Positions 16,881 to 23,921 are shown, counted from the stretch's first letter. The stretch: 51,876 bases of DNA from Candidatus Parvarchaeota archaeon (GCA_015522785.1 WALP01000001.1:1-51876); one strand, 5' to 3'. Notes: generated from the letters alone by a model not told the origin. Program-made: numbers and translations.

Positions 16881-17267
16881 TTACTTAACTCCTTTCATCA
16901 GTTTTACGCCAACGTCCCAGTAAAGAATATTCATACCCTCCTGAATCTTATCCTTAAATTCGTCAGGTATATCAATGTCAAATGTTTCGAAAGTTTCCAA
17001 GTCCATCACGTTCGCTTTGTCGCCTGAGATTGAAATAACCTGTGCATTTTTCTTTTCAATGATTGGAACTTCTACACGGGAATCCGCTGACGAAACGATT
17101 GATCGCCTTCTACCATCTACTATTCCGACGGCTTCCAGCCTTATCTTTGGAGCGCCATGTTTTCCAGGCTTTGAATGAATTGTAGAAACAACCTTACAAG
17201 GAATATTATCAATCAAAACAAAACTACCAATTTTCAACTCATTAAGAGATGCGAACCTTTTTTCCAT
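16881..17267 (-). CDS. Translation factor aIF5A
   Basis: Homologue of eIF5A/EF-P of 128 residues, which helps the ribosome through difficult peptide bonds and in termination. The N-terminal SH3-like barrel carries the modification loop SKPGKHGAPK. Lys36 is the expected site of hypusine or deoxyhypusine. The C-terminal half is the OB domain. The gene lies 39 bp downstream of the histone gene on the same strand. No deoxyhypusine synthase gene is in this window. Confidence 0.96.
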   Translation of the reverse strand: MEKRFASLNELKIGSFVLIDNIPCKVVSTIHSKPGKHGAPKIRLEAVGIVDGRRRSIVSSADSRVEVPIIEKKNAQVISISGDKANVMDLETFETFDIDIPDEFKDKIQEGMNILYWDVGVKLMKGVK

Positions 17268-17306
17268 ACTACAACACCAAATTTAATTCATTTATTAATG
17301 TTTTCA

Positions 17307-17510
17307 TTAAGTCTTTAATGCTAATTCTATATCTTCGTCTTTAACTGTTGTTCTTCCTCCATGTTTCGCAAGCATAACTGCTTTGGTGGATAATTTTTCC
17401 CCATATTTTTCTAACACATCTCTAAGCGCTTTTTTCGCGCTTTCGCTTACTCTTTTTGCCCCCGCTTTTCTAATAAGCTTCTCCATCGCTGCTAATGCCA
17501 AAATACTCAT
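17307..17510 (-). CDS. Archaeal histone (HMf-like)
   Basis: A minimal histone fold of 67 residues with no tails. Helix 1 starts MEKLIRKAGAKRVS, helix 2 is ESAKKALRDVLEKYGEKLSTKAVMLAKH, and the GGRTTVKDEDIELAL end matches HMf-type proteins (KHAGRKTIKAEDIELA). The start is fixed by GAGGTGAT six bases before the ATG. It lies between aRF1 and aIF5A in a same-strand cluster. An ORB-like G-run motif lies upstream at 17545-17555. Confidence 0.96.
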   Translation of the reverse strand: MSILALAAMEKLIRKAGAKRVSESAKKALRDVLEKYGEKLSTKAVMLAKHGGRTTVKDEDIELALKT

Positions 17511-17540
17511 ATTATCATCACCTCATAAAAGATATAGAAT

Positions 17541-17557
17541 AATTAAGGGGTGTATCC
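17541..17557 (+). promoter_or_regulatory. ORB-like half motif upstream of the histone gene
   Basis: AATTAAGGGGTGTATCC shares AAGGGGTGTAT exactly with origin elements 2 and 3. It sits 30-45 bp upstream of the histone ATG, in the promoter zone. It lacks the TTCCA half of a full ORB, so Orc1 binding is only a possibility. Confidence 0.35.
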
Positions 17558-17570
17558 TTTTTAACTCTTT

Positions 17571-18659
17571 TTAGTTTGATTTATATCTTAATATCGCTCC
17601 AAATCCACCTAATTCACGCAATTGAACCCCTTCCTGGGTTTCTTCGGATATAAGAATAACTTCTGTGCCGAACTGCTTCGCAATGTTTGAGAATTCATCT
17701 ATCTTGCTTTCCTCAAGCGCTTCCGAAAGCAAAAGTTTCTCAACCGCACCTTTCTCAAGATTTGTTTTTACTTCATATTCACCATAGGATGCGAAGCCAT
17801 CATCCTTTGCTAGGTGCCTGAAGAATTCATCAAGTATCTTTTTTTCGGCGATTATTTCTTCCTGCGAGAGCACATCTTCGCTTTTAAGTATAAGCTGGCG
17901 CAAGCCTTGTTCTCCTGTATCGCTCGTGTCTTTAACAGTTATGACTTTTTTCTTCAAGTCATCAGGAAGAAAGTCCCCTTTGTAAAAATCTTCTTTCGCC
18001 GGACCGGGTCCACCTAGTAATATACCATTTAGATTTTTTATTCCCCTGAAACCATTTGCCGCGACATCCGCCGCCTTTTTGAAGAATTGTTTTATTTCTT
18101 CCTGTCTTTCCCTCTGGAAACGCGGGGCTGACTGTCCCCCTGCCTTCATTTTGCCAGGAACAAAGGAGTGCATATTGTTGAGTTCAATTACACTTTTCCC
18201 CTTTAGAAGTGCGACATTCGCGTCCTTGTGGTCAATTACTATCAATCCATAGACATGCTTTGCTTCAAGCATTTCTTTCAACGGCTCTACGACAAAATAA
18301 GAATCACATCGGTACAATTTTACATTTATTGGGGCTGGTGGTATGATTGTCCAAACCTGCAAGTCAGGCTTTCCTTCGGTGTCGGAAATGTTTCCGGCAA
18401 ACACAACGACGCCGTTGTCAGGTGTCTTCTTAAAATTTCTGAGTTCACTTATTATCTTTTCAATCGCAGATATAACATTCAACCTAACTGGTTTTGACTT
18501 TATGTTTGATGCGGTGTCTGCCTCATTTGCGAGCTGTGTTTTTGCGACGTCAAGATTGTATCCAGCCGGGACATAAAAACTGACTAACTCTGTATGCCTG
18601 CCTCTAATTTTTCCCAGCCTTTCTACAAGTTTTTTCAAATGATACATTTCTTCATCCAT
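17571..18659 (-). CDS. Peptide chain release factor aRF1
   Basis: Single archaeal release factor for all stop codons, 362 residues. Domain 1 has the NIKS codon-recognition loop (residues 52-55). Domain 2 has the catalytic GGQ in PGKMKAGGQSAPRFQRER (174-176). Domain 3 (from about 250) contacts ABCE1. The protein is about 50 residues shorter than typical aRF1 (about 410-420). No CxxC-type cysteines occur in domain 3, so the zinc minidomain appears to be absent. A TATA box about 29 bp upstream supports the start. Confidence 0.95.
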   Translation of the reverse strand: MDEEMYHLKKLVERLGKIRGRHTELVSFYVPAGYNLDVAKTQLANEADTASNIKSKPVRLNVISAIEKIISELRNFKKTPDNGVVVFAGNISDTEGKPDLQVWTIIPPAPINVKLYRCDSYFVVEPLKEMLEAKHVYGLIVIDHKDANVALLKGKSVIELNNMHSFVPGKMKAGGQSAPRFQRERQEEIKQFFKKAADVAANGFRGIKNLNGILLGGPGPAKEDFYKGDFLPDDLKKKVITVKDTSDTGEQGLRQLILKSEDVLSQEEIIAEKKILDEFFRHLAKDDGFASYGEYEVKTNLEKGAVEKLLLSEALEESKIDEFSNIAKQFGTEVILISEETQEGVQLRELGGFGAILRYKSN

Positions 18660-18683
18660 TTCATTAAAACAATTTCAAGTGTC

Positions 18684-18693
18684 TTTTTAAATT
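18684..18693 (-). promoter_or_regulatory. TATA box for the aRF1 gene
   Basis: AATTTAAAAA on the minus strand, about 29 bp upstream of the aRF1 ATG. It probably drives aRF1 and possibly the histone and aIF5A genes downstream. Confidence 0.5.
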
Positions 18694-18765
18694 CTTTGAT
18701 ACCAAAAAGTTAAATACATCTGATGCCTTTAAATTACAATAAGTAAATTTTTTGAGGTGATAATT

Positions 18766-19125
18766 ATGGAAAGCACACCAATTACTCGCGAGGAAACACT
18801 GGAACGTCTGGCAAGGATTAGGGCATCCTTGAATGGAAAATCTAAAAGCGAAATTGAAGCAAGGCTCAACAAGAGGATTGAAGAGGAATACCCCCAAGTT
18901 TTAGAAATAAATAAAAAATACAGGCAACTAAGAGAGGAAAAGGGAGGGCTGACTCTTGGTGACATGGTAAATCGCATTCGGGAACTTATGGATGTGATAG
19001 ATGATCCTATACTTTTTGAATATGCGGCAACTGGCGCGGTTCCAGGGTATAAAGAATATATATGGCTTCCAGGGCAGCCGAATCCACGATGGCAGCCGGG
19101 ATACACAAGAGCGCACGAGTATTAA
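18766..19125 (+). CDS. Hypothetical helical protein, 119 aa
   Basis: Highly charged helical N-terminal two thirds (TREETLERLARIRASLNGKSKSEIEARLNKRIEEEYP). The C-terminal tail is rich in Pro, Gly and Trp (IWLPGQPNPRWQPGYTRAHEY). No membrane segment or known motif. The ATG at 18766 is chosen over GTG 18757 because GAGGTGA sits 5 nt upstream of it and overlaps the GTG. TTTAAATTA around 18729 is a plausible TATA element. The 3' end overlaps the convergent valS by 4 bp. Unrecognised. Confidence 0.7.
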   Translation: MESTPITREETLERLARIRASLNGKSKSEIEARLNKRIEEEYPQVLEINKKYRQLREEKGGLTLGDMVNRIRELMDVIDDPILFEYAATGAVPGYKEYIWLPGQPNPRWQPGYTRAHEY

Positions 19126-21446
19126 ATAATCTTGTGCATTCTTACCAAGTCTTCGGCGAACAATGTAAGCTCTTTTGGAATTTCTATTCCGCCGATGTCC
19201 GCGTTGAGGGACATGCCTTTTTCTTTTTTTGTTTTCCAAATGTTTGAGTTGAACTCGATTATTTTTTCTGTCAATTCTGTCAGGCTGTCGTCGGTTTCAA
19301 CTTTTTCCGGAAACTTGGTTGTGTGTATTGAGTTCTTTGAGAAAATTTCAAGCCAGATTTTTTCCGTGATGAAAGGCGTTATCGGCGCCAAAAGTTTCAA
19401 AACATTTTCAAGTACAGTATAAAGCGTCTTTATCGCACCCCTCTGCTGCGCTTCAGTGAACAACCCTTCCTTATTGTATGCTCTTGCTTTTACCATCTCG
19501 ACATAATGGTCCGCAAATATACTCCATGCAAAGTGCTTTATTTCCGTCGCCGGAACGAAAAAGTTGAAATCTTCATACCCCTCTTTGCTTTTCTCGATTG
19601 TTTTGTTGAGCTCCGCAAGAATCCATTTGTCCGTGGGCATAAGCTCGGCTTCGCCCTCTTTAAGCTCGAATGATGATATGAATCTTGAGACATTCCAGAG
19701 TTTTGTCAGGAACTTCTTGGCGGTTTCTAGCCTTGACTCTGAGAACCTGAAATCGCTTCCGACGTTTGTCTCGGCTGCAATCCAGAACCTTATACTATCT
19801 CCGCCATATTTCTCAAGATAGGGTATAGGGTCAACAACATTCCCTATTGACTTGCTCATTTTCTTTCCGTGCTCGTCAACGCCATACCCGCTTATCCACG
19901 CGTGTTTGAAGACACACTTTTTAGTAAGCTGATAAGTTCTCAATATTGAATAATAAAGCCAAGTCCTTATGATATCTTTTGCCTGCGGGCGCACCGATAC
20001 AGGGAATGCTTTTTTGAACAATTGTTCATCTCTTTTATATCCTGATATAAAAAGAGCTGATATGCTGGAATCCATCCAAGTGTCAAATGTTCTTTTATCC
20101 CCTACAAATTCCGTACTGCCACATTTCTCACACTTTTCAAACGGTGCTTTTTCCTTCCATGGCTGGTAATATTTTCCAGGCTCCGGAAGGTGAGGCGCAC
20201 CACATTTCTTGCAGTACCAAATTGGGACTTCGGTGCCGTAGAATCTTCTTCTTGTGATTGGCCAGTCCATGGTGACTGAGTTTATCCAGTCAAATAGCAT
20301 CTGCCTGTAATAATCGGGATGGAATTTTATTTTCTCCCCGCATTTTTTCACGTCATCGAGGAAAGGAATCTGTTTCAAGTAATATTCTTTCATTGGGATT
20401 ATTTCAATTGGGTATTTCCCCCTTTCCGAGAAAGGCGTTCTGTGCATTATCTTTTCGACTTTTTCAACGACACCCATTTCCTTTAAGTCTTCAGTTATTT
20501 TTTCCCGCGCTTCTTTGACTTTCATCCCCTTATACTTTCCAGAGTTTTCGTTCATCCTACCGTTTTCATCAATCAGGATTTTTTCCGGAAGCTTGAGTTC
20601 CCTGAAGATTCTCACATCGGCATAATCCCCATAGGAACAAATCATAACCATTCCTGTTCCGAATTCTGGTTTGGCGTACGGGTGTGCAATTATTGGAACT
20701 TTTTGTCCATAAATCGGAACAATCGCCTTTCCATTCAATCCTTTGTATCTTTCGTCTTTTGGATTGTAAAGTATGGCTGCGCAGGCGCCAAGAAGCTCTG
20801 GACGTGTAGTAGCTACAACAATATCTTTTCCGCTATCTGTTTTGAATTTTATATACACAAGATTTGTCTCTATATCTTTATACTCTATCTCTGCATCAGC
20901 AATTGTTGTTTTTGTTTTGACGCAGTAGTTGTTCGGACGTGTGTCTTCATATATTAATCCTTTCTTCCACATTTCGATAAATGTTGCCTGCGTCAATTTC
21001 CTATACTCCTCAGAGTCAGTTCTGTAACGATGATTCTTGAAATCAGCACTAAATCCAATTTTGTGCATTATGTCAACAATATATTCTTCCAAATCGTCGA
21101 GGGATTTTCTGCAGTACCCAACAAATTCCTCACGCGGTATCTTATGCATTTGGATTTTGTATTTTTTCTCAGTGTAAAGCTCGACAGGGAGTCCGTTTCT
21201 GTCAATTCCAATAGGAAACAGCACATTTTTTCCCATCATTCTTTCTGTCCGCGCAATCATATCTATCTGCGAGTAATGCGCAACGGCGCTTATGTGCCAA
21301 GGTTTCCCAGAAGGATAAGGTGGAGGTGTGTCTATTGAAAACACTTCTTTGTCATCCGAAAGTTTGAAGTCATAAATTCCCTTTTCTTTCCAAAACTTGT
21401 TTAATTCTTCTTCAAACTCTTTTTTCCACCTTTTTTCATTAAGCAT
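19122..21446 (-). CDS. valS: Valyl-tRNA synthetase
   Basis: Class Ia synthetase of 774 residues. The nucleotide-binding start is DTPPPYPSGKPWHISA, with HISA (51-54) at the HIGH position. The editing domain shows ATTRPELLGAC and HPYAKPEFGTGMVM. DTWMDSS and GKKMSKSIGNVVDP (the KMSKS loop) precede the anticodon-binding helices. Together these favour ValRS over IleRS or LeuRS. The start is the ATG at 21446, 26 bp from a TATA box; a longer frame begins 39 nt upstream but would run through that promoter. It is shorter than most ValRS because the C-terminal extension is reduced. Confidence 0.9.
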   Translation of the reverse strand: MLNEKRWKKEFEEELNKFWKEKGIYDFKLSDDKEVFSIDTPPPYPSGKPWHISAVAHYSQIDMIARTERMMGKNVLFPIGIDRNGLPVELYTEKKYKIQMHKIPREEFVGYCRKSLDDLEEYIVDIMHKIGFSADFKNHRYRTDSEEYRKLTQATFIEMWKKGLIYEDTRPNNYCVKTKTTIADAEIEYKDIETNLVYIKFKTDSGKDIVVATTRPELLGACAAILYNPKDERYKGLNGKAIVPIYGQKVPIIAHPYAKPEFGTGMVMICSYGDYADVRIFRELKLPEKILIDENGRMNENSGKYKGMKVKEAREKITEDLKEMGVVEKVEKIMHRTPFSERGKYPIEIIPMKEYYLKQIPFLDDVKKCGEKIKFHPDYYRQMLFDWINSVTMDWPITRRRFYGTEVPIWYCKKCGAPHLPEPGKYYQPWKEKAPFEKCEKCGSTEFVGDKRTFDTWMDSSISALFISGYKRDEQLFKKAFPVSVRPQAKDIIRTWLYYSILRTYQLTKKCVFKHAWISGYGVDEHGKKMSKSIGNVVDPIPYLEKYGGDSIRFWIAAETNVGSDFRFSESRLETAKKFLTKLWNVSRFISSFELKEGEAELMPTDKWILAELNKTIEKSKEGYEDFNFFVPATEIKHFAWSIFADHYVEMVKARAYNKEGLFTEAQQRGAIKTLYTVLENVLKLLAPITPFITEKIWLEIFSKNSIHTTKFPEKVETDDSLTELTEKIIEFNSNIWKTKKEKGMSLNADIGGIEIPKELTLFAEDLVRMHKII

Positions 21447-21467
21447 AAAAGATAAAAATTTAGAATT

Positions 21468-21477
21468 GTTTAAATAG
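21468..21477. promoter_or_regulatory. Shared, near-palindromic TATA box for valS and the divergent membrane-protein operon
   Basis: GTTTAAATAG contains TTTAAA centred at 21471.5. It is 25-26 bp from the valS ATG (21446, minus) and 27-28 bp from the ATG at 21499 (plus). No other TATA-like element lies at the right spacing, so one box probably serves both leaderless promoters. Confidence 0.55.
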
Positions 21478-21498
21478 TTTTTCAAATATTGCTATTAT

Positions 21499-22032
21499 AT
21501 GGTTGAAGCATGGCTAATCGCGGCGGCGACATTGTTCCCAGTGATAGCTCTAAAAGTTTTGCTTCATCCAATGCTAAAGGGAACATTTGGGATGATTGTT
21601 AAAATCATAATTGGTATCGGCGCCGCAATCGGCGCCGCAACAGTTTCCACCTTTTGTCCCGCTCTTGGATTGGTCCTTGCAGTTGTTGCCATAATACTTG
21701 GTGAATTTTTTGGAGCATTAGGTGTTTATTTTGGACCCTCTCTTCCGTGGATTGGTCCATCAATAGGGAGCGCAATAGCACCAATAAGTAGTTCGTTGTG
21801 GTTGATATTAGTATTAACTCTAATACTTTTTGTGCTTCATATCCTTTCAATTTTAGAAATAATCCCTGTCATAGGAACAATAATCTTTATAGCTAACATT
21901 GTTATACCTTTGATTATTTTGTATTTGATATGGGGAAGTTACGTTAACGGAATATCTGGATTGAGCAGCTGCTTTGGCGGGAAGCCTGTAGCAATTCCTG
22001 GAACAGGCGGAATCAAAATAGGAACGTCCTAA
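21499..22032 (+). CDS. Polytopic membrane protein, 177 aa
   Basis: Four or five hydrophobic helices rich in Ile, Leu and Gly: MVEAWLIAAATLFPVIALKV, MIVKIIIGIGAAIGAATV, LGLVLAVVAIILGEFFGAL, LWLILVLTLILFVLHIL and IGTIIFIANIVIPLIILYLIW. A short soluble glycine-rich tail follows. The start fits the shared TATA box. It precedes, by 2 nt, a zinc-ribbon microprotein and then a MazG-like enzyme, so the three form an operon. Family not recognised; a small transporter or holin-like protein cannot be excluded. Confidence 0.75.
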   Translation: MVEAWLIAAATLFPVIALKVLLHPMLKGTFGMIVKIIIGIGAAIGAATVSTFCPALGLVLAVVAIILGEFFGALGVYFGPSLPWIGPSIGSAIAPISSSLWLILVLTLILFVLHILSILEIIPVIGTIIFIANIVIPLIILYLIWGSYVNGISGLSSCFGGKPVAIPGTGGIKIGTS

Positions 22033-22034
22033 TC

Positions 22035-22172
22035 ATGGAAATCACTCTTAAATGCCCATATTGTGATAACAAAAGAAAATTTTTGCCTAGAAACAAGAAG
22101 AACTTAATGAACAAAAGGGTACAATGCTTTTTCTGCGGAAGGTACTTTACTGTTAAGCAGGGGATAATGTGA
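22035..22172 (+). CDS. Zinc-ribbon microprotein, 45 aa
   Basis: The frame from ATG 22035 to TGA 22170-22172 encodes MEITLKCPYC...VQCFFCGRYFTV and ends GIM. Two CxxC pairs 20 residues apart form a classic single zinc ribbon, with basic residues between them (KRKFLPRNKKN). Start and stop are tightly packed: 2 nt after the membrane gene, and overlapping the GTG of the MazG-like gene. It probably binds nucleic acid or a protein partner. Function unknown. Confidence 0.7.
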   Translation: MEITLKCPYCDNKRKFLPRNKKNLMNKRVQCFFCGRYFTVKQGIM

Positions 22173-22540
22173 AAGAAATAGACGAATTGATTGATGTAAT
22201 CAACGAAACTTTAAGAAAGTGCCCGTGGTTAAAAGAGCAAACGATATACTCCCTAAAAGGTGAGCCGCTTAATGAGGCGCGCGAAGTCAAGGAAGCAATT
22301 GAGAACAATGACATGGACAACTTTGAAGAAGAGATAGGAGACTTAATTTATGACGCGCTTCTGATTCTTGCGGTTGCCGAAAAGCAAGGGATAACCAACT
22401 ACCATAACGTTTTGAAGAGGGTTATTGAAAAGATAAAGCGGCGCAAGCCATGGGTGTTCGGTGATGAGAAAGTTTCAACAGCGGAAGAAGCCGCCCGAAG
22501 ATGGTATGAGATAAAAAAAGAGGAAAAAAATCATAAGTAA
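22169..22540 (+). CDS. MazG-like nucleotide pyrophosphohydrolase
   Basis: An all-alpha NTP pyrophosphohydrolase of 123 residues. Metal-binding acidic residues lie in [13 protein letters not shown] and [12 protein letters not shown], matching the MazG ExxE...ExxD pattern. The C-terminal [22 protein letters not shown] resembles the end of bacterial MazG (VFGD.....EEV...W). The GTG start at 22169 overlaps the zinc-ribbon gene's stop. It probably hydrolyses non-canonical or excess NTPs. The 3' end overlaps convergent metK by 10 bp. Confidence 0.85.
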   Translation: MKEIDELIDVINETLRKCPWLKEQTIYSLKGEPLNEAREVKEAIENNDMDNFEEEIGDLIYDALLILAVAEKQGITNYHNVLKRVIEKIKRRKPWVFGDEKVSTAEEAARRWYEIKKEEKNHK

Positions 22541-23664
22541 TGTCTTACTTCGTTTATTTTATCTGTTTTCTCCCACGGGAATCCTTTTCTGCCGAAGTGT
22601 CCATACGCCGCGGTTTTTCTGTAAATAGGGTTCTGTAATTTCAGTTGTTTGATTATTGCTCCCGGGCGCATATCAAAAACTTTTTTCACGATTCCAATCA
22701 ATTTTTCGTCTGAGATTATTCCCGTGTTGAATGAATTTACCATTACTGAAACAGGCTTTGAAACGCCGATAGCATAGGCAATCTGCACCTCGACTTTTTC
22801 GGCAAGCTTTGCCGCGACAAGATTTTTCGCTATATACCTCGCCATGTAACTTCCGCTCCTGTCAACTTTTGACGGGTCCTTTCCGGAGAAGCATCCTCCA
22901 CCATGGGCGCCAAATCCACCATATGTATCAACTATTATTTTTCTTCCAGTGAGTCCCGTGTCCGCTGCTGGTCCGCCTATGACAAATCTTCCAGTGGGGT
23001 TTATGTAGAATTTTGTTTTCTTATCAATCCAATCTTTCGCGACAGGAGAAATTACTTTGTCAATTATTTCTTTTCTTATCTTTTTGTTCTTGACTTTTGG
23101 AGAATGCTGAGTTGAAACAACAATTGTGTCTATCCTGACAGGCTTTCCGTTTTTGTATTCGACTGTAACCTGCGACTTCCCGTCTGGGCGCACCCAGTCA
23201 AGTATTTTTTTCTTCCTGACTTCCGCGAGGCGCATCGCAATTTTGTGCGCCATCATTATGGGTAAAGGCATTAATTCTTTTGTTTCGTTGGTGGCATAAC
23301 CGAACATTAAACCCTGGTCTCCGGCGCCCATCTCCTTCTTAATGACGCCCCTTGCTATGTCCGGCGACTGTTCATGCAGTGCAGTCAGGACCGCGATTGA
23401 GTCAAAATCAAATCCATATTCGGGATTGTCATACCCAACTTCATGGACAACTTTTCTTGCAGTTCCTTGAACATCGACATATCCCTTGGTGCTGACTTCT
23501 CCGGCAACGAGTATGAGTCCACGCGTCGCGAGAGTTTCGACGGCAACTTTAGAGTTTTTGTCCTGTTTTATCAGCTTATCGAGTATTTCGTCAGAAATTT
23601 GGTCGCACAATTTGTCAGGGTGTCCTTCCGTCACAGATTCCGAAGTAAATAAGTATTTTGCCAT
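22531..23664 (-). CDS. metK: S-adenosylmethionine synthetase, bacterial type
   Basis: Makes S-adenosylmethionine from ATP and methionine. The N-terminus [25 protein letters not shown], the block [17 protein letters not shown], and [29 protein letters not shown] are the bacterial/eukaryotic MetK signatures. Most archaea instead use the divergent archaeal MAT. At 377 residues it has normal length. The start is the ATG at 23664, where the conserved N-terminus begins; the frame extends 24 codons upstream but through the promoter. Confidence 0.97.
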   Translation of the reverse strand: MAKYLFTSESVTEGHPDKLCDQISDEILDKLIKQDKNSKVAVETLATRGLILVAGEVSTKGYVDVQGTARKVVHEVGYDNPEYGFDFDSIAVLTALHEQSPDIARGVIKKEMGAGDQGLMFGYATNETKELMPLPIMMAHKIAMRLAEVRKKKILDWVRPDGKSQVTVEYKNGKPVRIDTIVVSTQHSPKVKNKKIRKEIIDKVISPVAKDWIDKKTKFYINPTGRFVIGGPAADTGLTGRKIIVDTYGGFGAHGGGCFSGKDPSKVDRSGSYMARYIAKNLVAAKLAEKVEVQIAYAIGVSKPVSVMVNSFNTGIISDEKLIGIVKKVFDMRPGAIIKQLKLQNPIYRKTAAYGHFGRKGFPWEKTDKINEVRHYL

Positions 23665-23681
23665 GTGTACCAAAAGATAAC

Positions 23682-23697
23682 TTTTTAAATAAATATT
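23682..23697. promoter_or_regulatory. Shared A/T promoter box between metK and the tRNA gene
   Basis: TTTTTAAATAAATATT is centred near 23689.5. That is about 26 bp from the metK ATG (23664, minus) and 25-26 bp from the tRNA 5' end (23715, plus). It probably holds back-to-back or shared TATA boxes. Confidence 0.5.
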
Positions 23698-23728
23698 TCC
23701 ATTTCCTACCTTATGGCCCGGTAGCTTA

Positions 23729-23782
23729 ACAAGCACCCTTCTTAAAAAGAAGCGTGCACGGAAGAAGTGGTGTTTGGGTGAA
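23729..23782 (+). other. Putative D-loop intron of tRNA-Ile
   Basis: About 54 nt inserted in the D loop (borders +/-2). It contains element copy A. AAGCACC plus CTTCTT (23731-23743) can pair with AAGAAG plus GGTGTTT (23762-23775) with one bulged T, giving about 13 base pairs. I could not draw a canonical bulge-helix-bulge. GCTT/AAGC (23724-23727 with 23781-23784) could serve as the short exon-intron helix of a relaxed motif. Confidence 0.6.
23734..23768 (+). repeat. X-X'-TGCAC-X'' element, copy A (inside the tRNA)
   Basis: X CTTCTT (23738-23743), 3-nt A loop, X' AAGAAG (23747-23752), core CGTGCACGG, X'' AAGAAG (23762-23767). X can pair with X' or, more extensively, with X'' plus flanking CACC/GGTG. 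The first 33 nt match copy B with one mismatch. Confidence 0.75.
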
Positions 23783-23807
23783 GCCTGGTTGGAGCGCTGG
23801 TCTTATA

Positions 23808-23838
23808 TGACGCCTGTGGGTTACCTCAGGTCTCAGAA
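23808..23838 (+). other. Putative anticodon-loop intron of tRNA-Ile
   Basis: About 31 nt at the canonical 37/38 position (borders +/-2). It folds through CCTG (23813-23816) with CAGG (23827-23830) and an inner GG/CC pair. TGA (23808-23810) can pair with TCA (23833-23835). The bulge-helix-bulge is not textbook, so exact cut sites and even anticodon assignment need confirmation. Confidence 0.65.
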
Positions 23839-23876
23839 AACCAGAGGTCCGGAGTTCAAATCTCCGCCGGGCCATA

Positions 23877-23911
23877 CACCCTTCTTAGAAAGAAGCGTGC
23901 ACGGAAGAAAT
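23877..23911 (+). repeat. X-X'-TGCAC-X'' element, copy B (3' of the tRNA)
   Basis: Starts 3 nt after the tRNA. X CTTCTT (23881-23886), loop AGA, X' AAGAAG (23890-23895), core CGTGCACGG, X'' AAGAA(A). It differs from copy A at 23888 (G for A) and at its 3' edge, and lies 143 bp from it. A T-rich stretch follows (23913-23922), so it may act in 3'-end formation. Confidence 0.75.
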
Positions 23912-23921
23912 AGTTTTTCTT

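Larger units (their letters stand above)
23715..23874 (+). tRNA. tRNA-Ile (anticodon UAU) with two intervening sequences
   Basis: The acceptor stem GGCCCGG (23715-23721) pairs perfectly with CCGGGCC (23867-23873), with discriminator A at 23874 and no encoded CCA. The D stem is GCTT (23724-23727) with GAGC (23792-23795). The anticodon stem is CTGGT (23797-23801) with ACCAG (23840-23844). The T arm is CGGAG-TTCAAAT-CTCCG (23850-23866). About 54 nt interrupt the D loop and about 31 nt follow the anticodon. Removing both leaves a 75-nt tRNA with D loop AGCCTGGTTG and loop CTTATAA, hence anticodon UAU for AUA codons. The body resembles archaeal tRNA-Ile. Splice borders are uncertain by a few bases. 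Confidence 0.85.

Noticed and set aside
17500-17530. GTGATGA before the histone, antitoxin and aCPSF1 starts resembles box C (RUGAUGA) of C/D guide RNAs.
   Set aside because: In each case it sits at ribosome-binding distance and fits GGTGAT, the complement of the archaeal 16S 3' end; no box D/C'/D' set follows.
23665-23736. A 24-residue N-terminal extension of MetK.
   Set aside because: It runs through the promoter and into the tRNA gene; the conserved start [18 protein letters not shown] is at 23664.
23776-23874. A shorter tRNA starting at GGGTGAAGCCTGG.
   Set aside because: It would leave the 3' acceptor strand CCGGGCC unpaired; only the upstream GGCCCGG at 23715 matches perfectly.
23882-23911. 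Copy B of the element taken as part of a CRISPR array.
   Set aside because: Copies are few, variable, unevenly spaced and not separated by uniform spacers; no cas gene is present.
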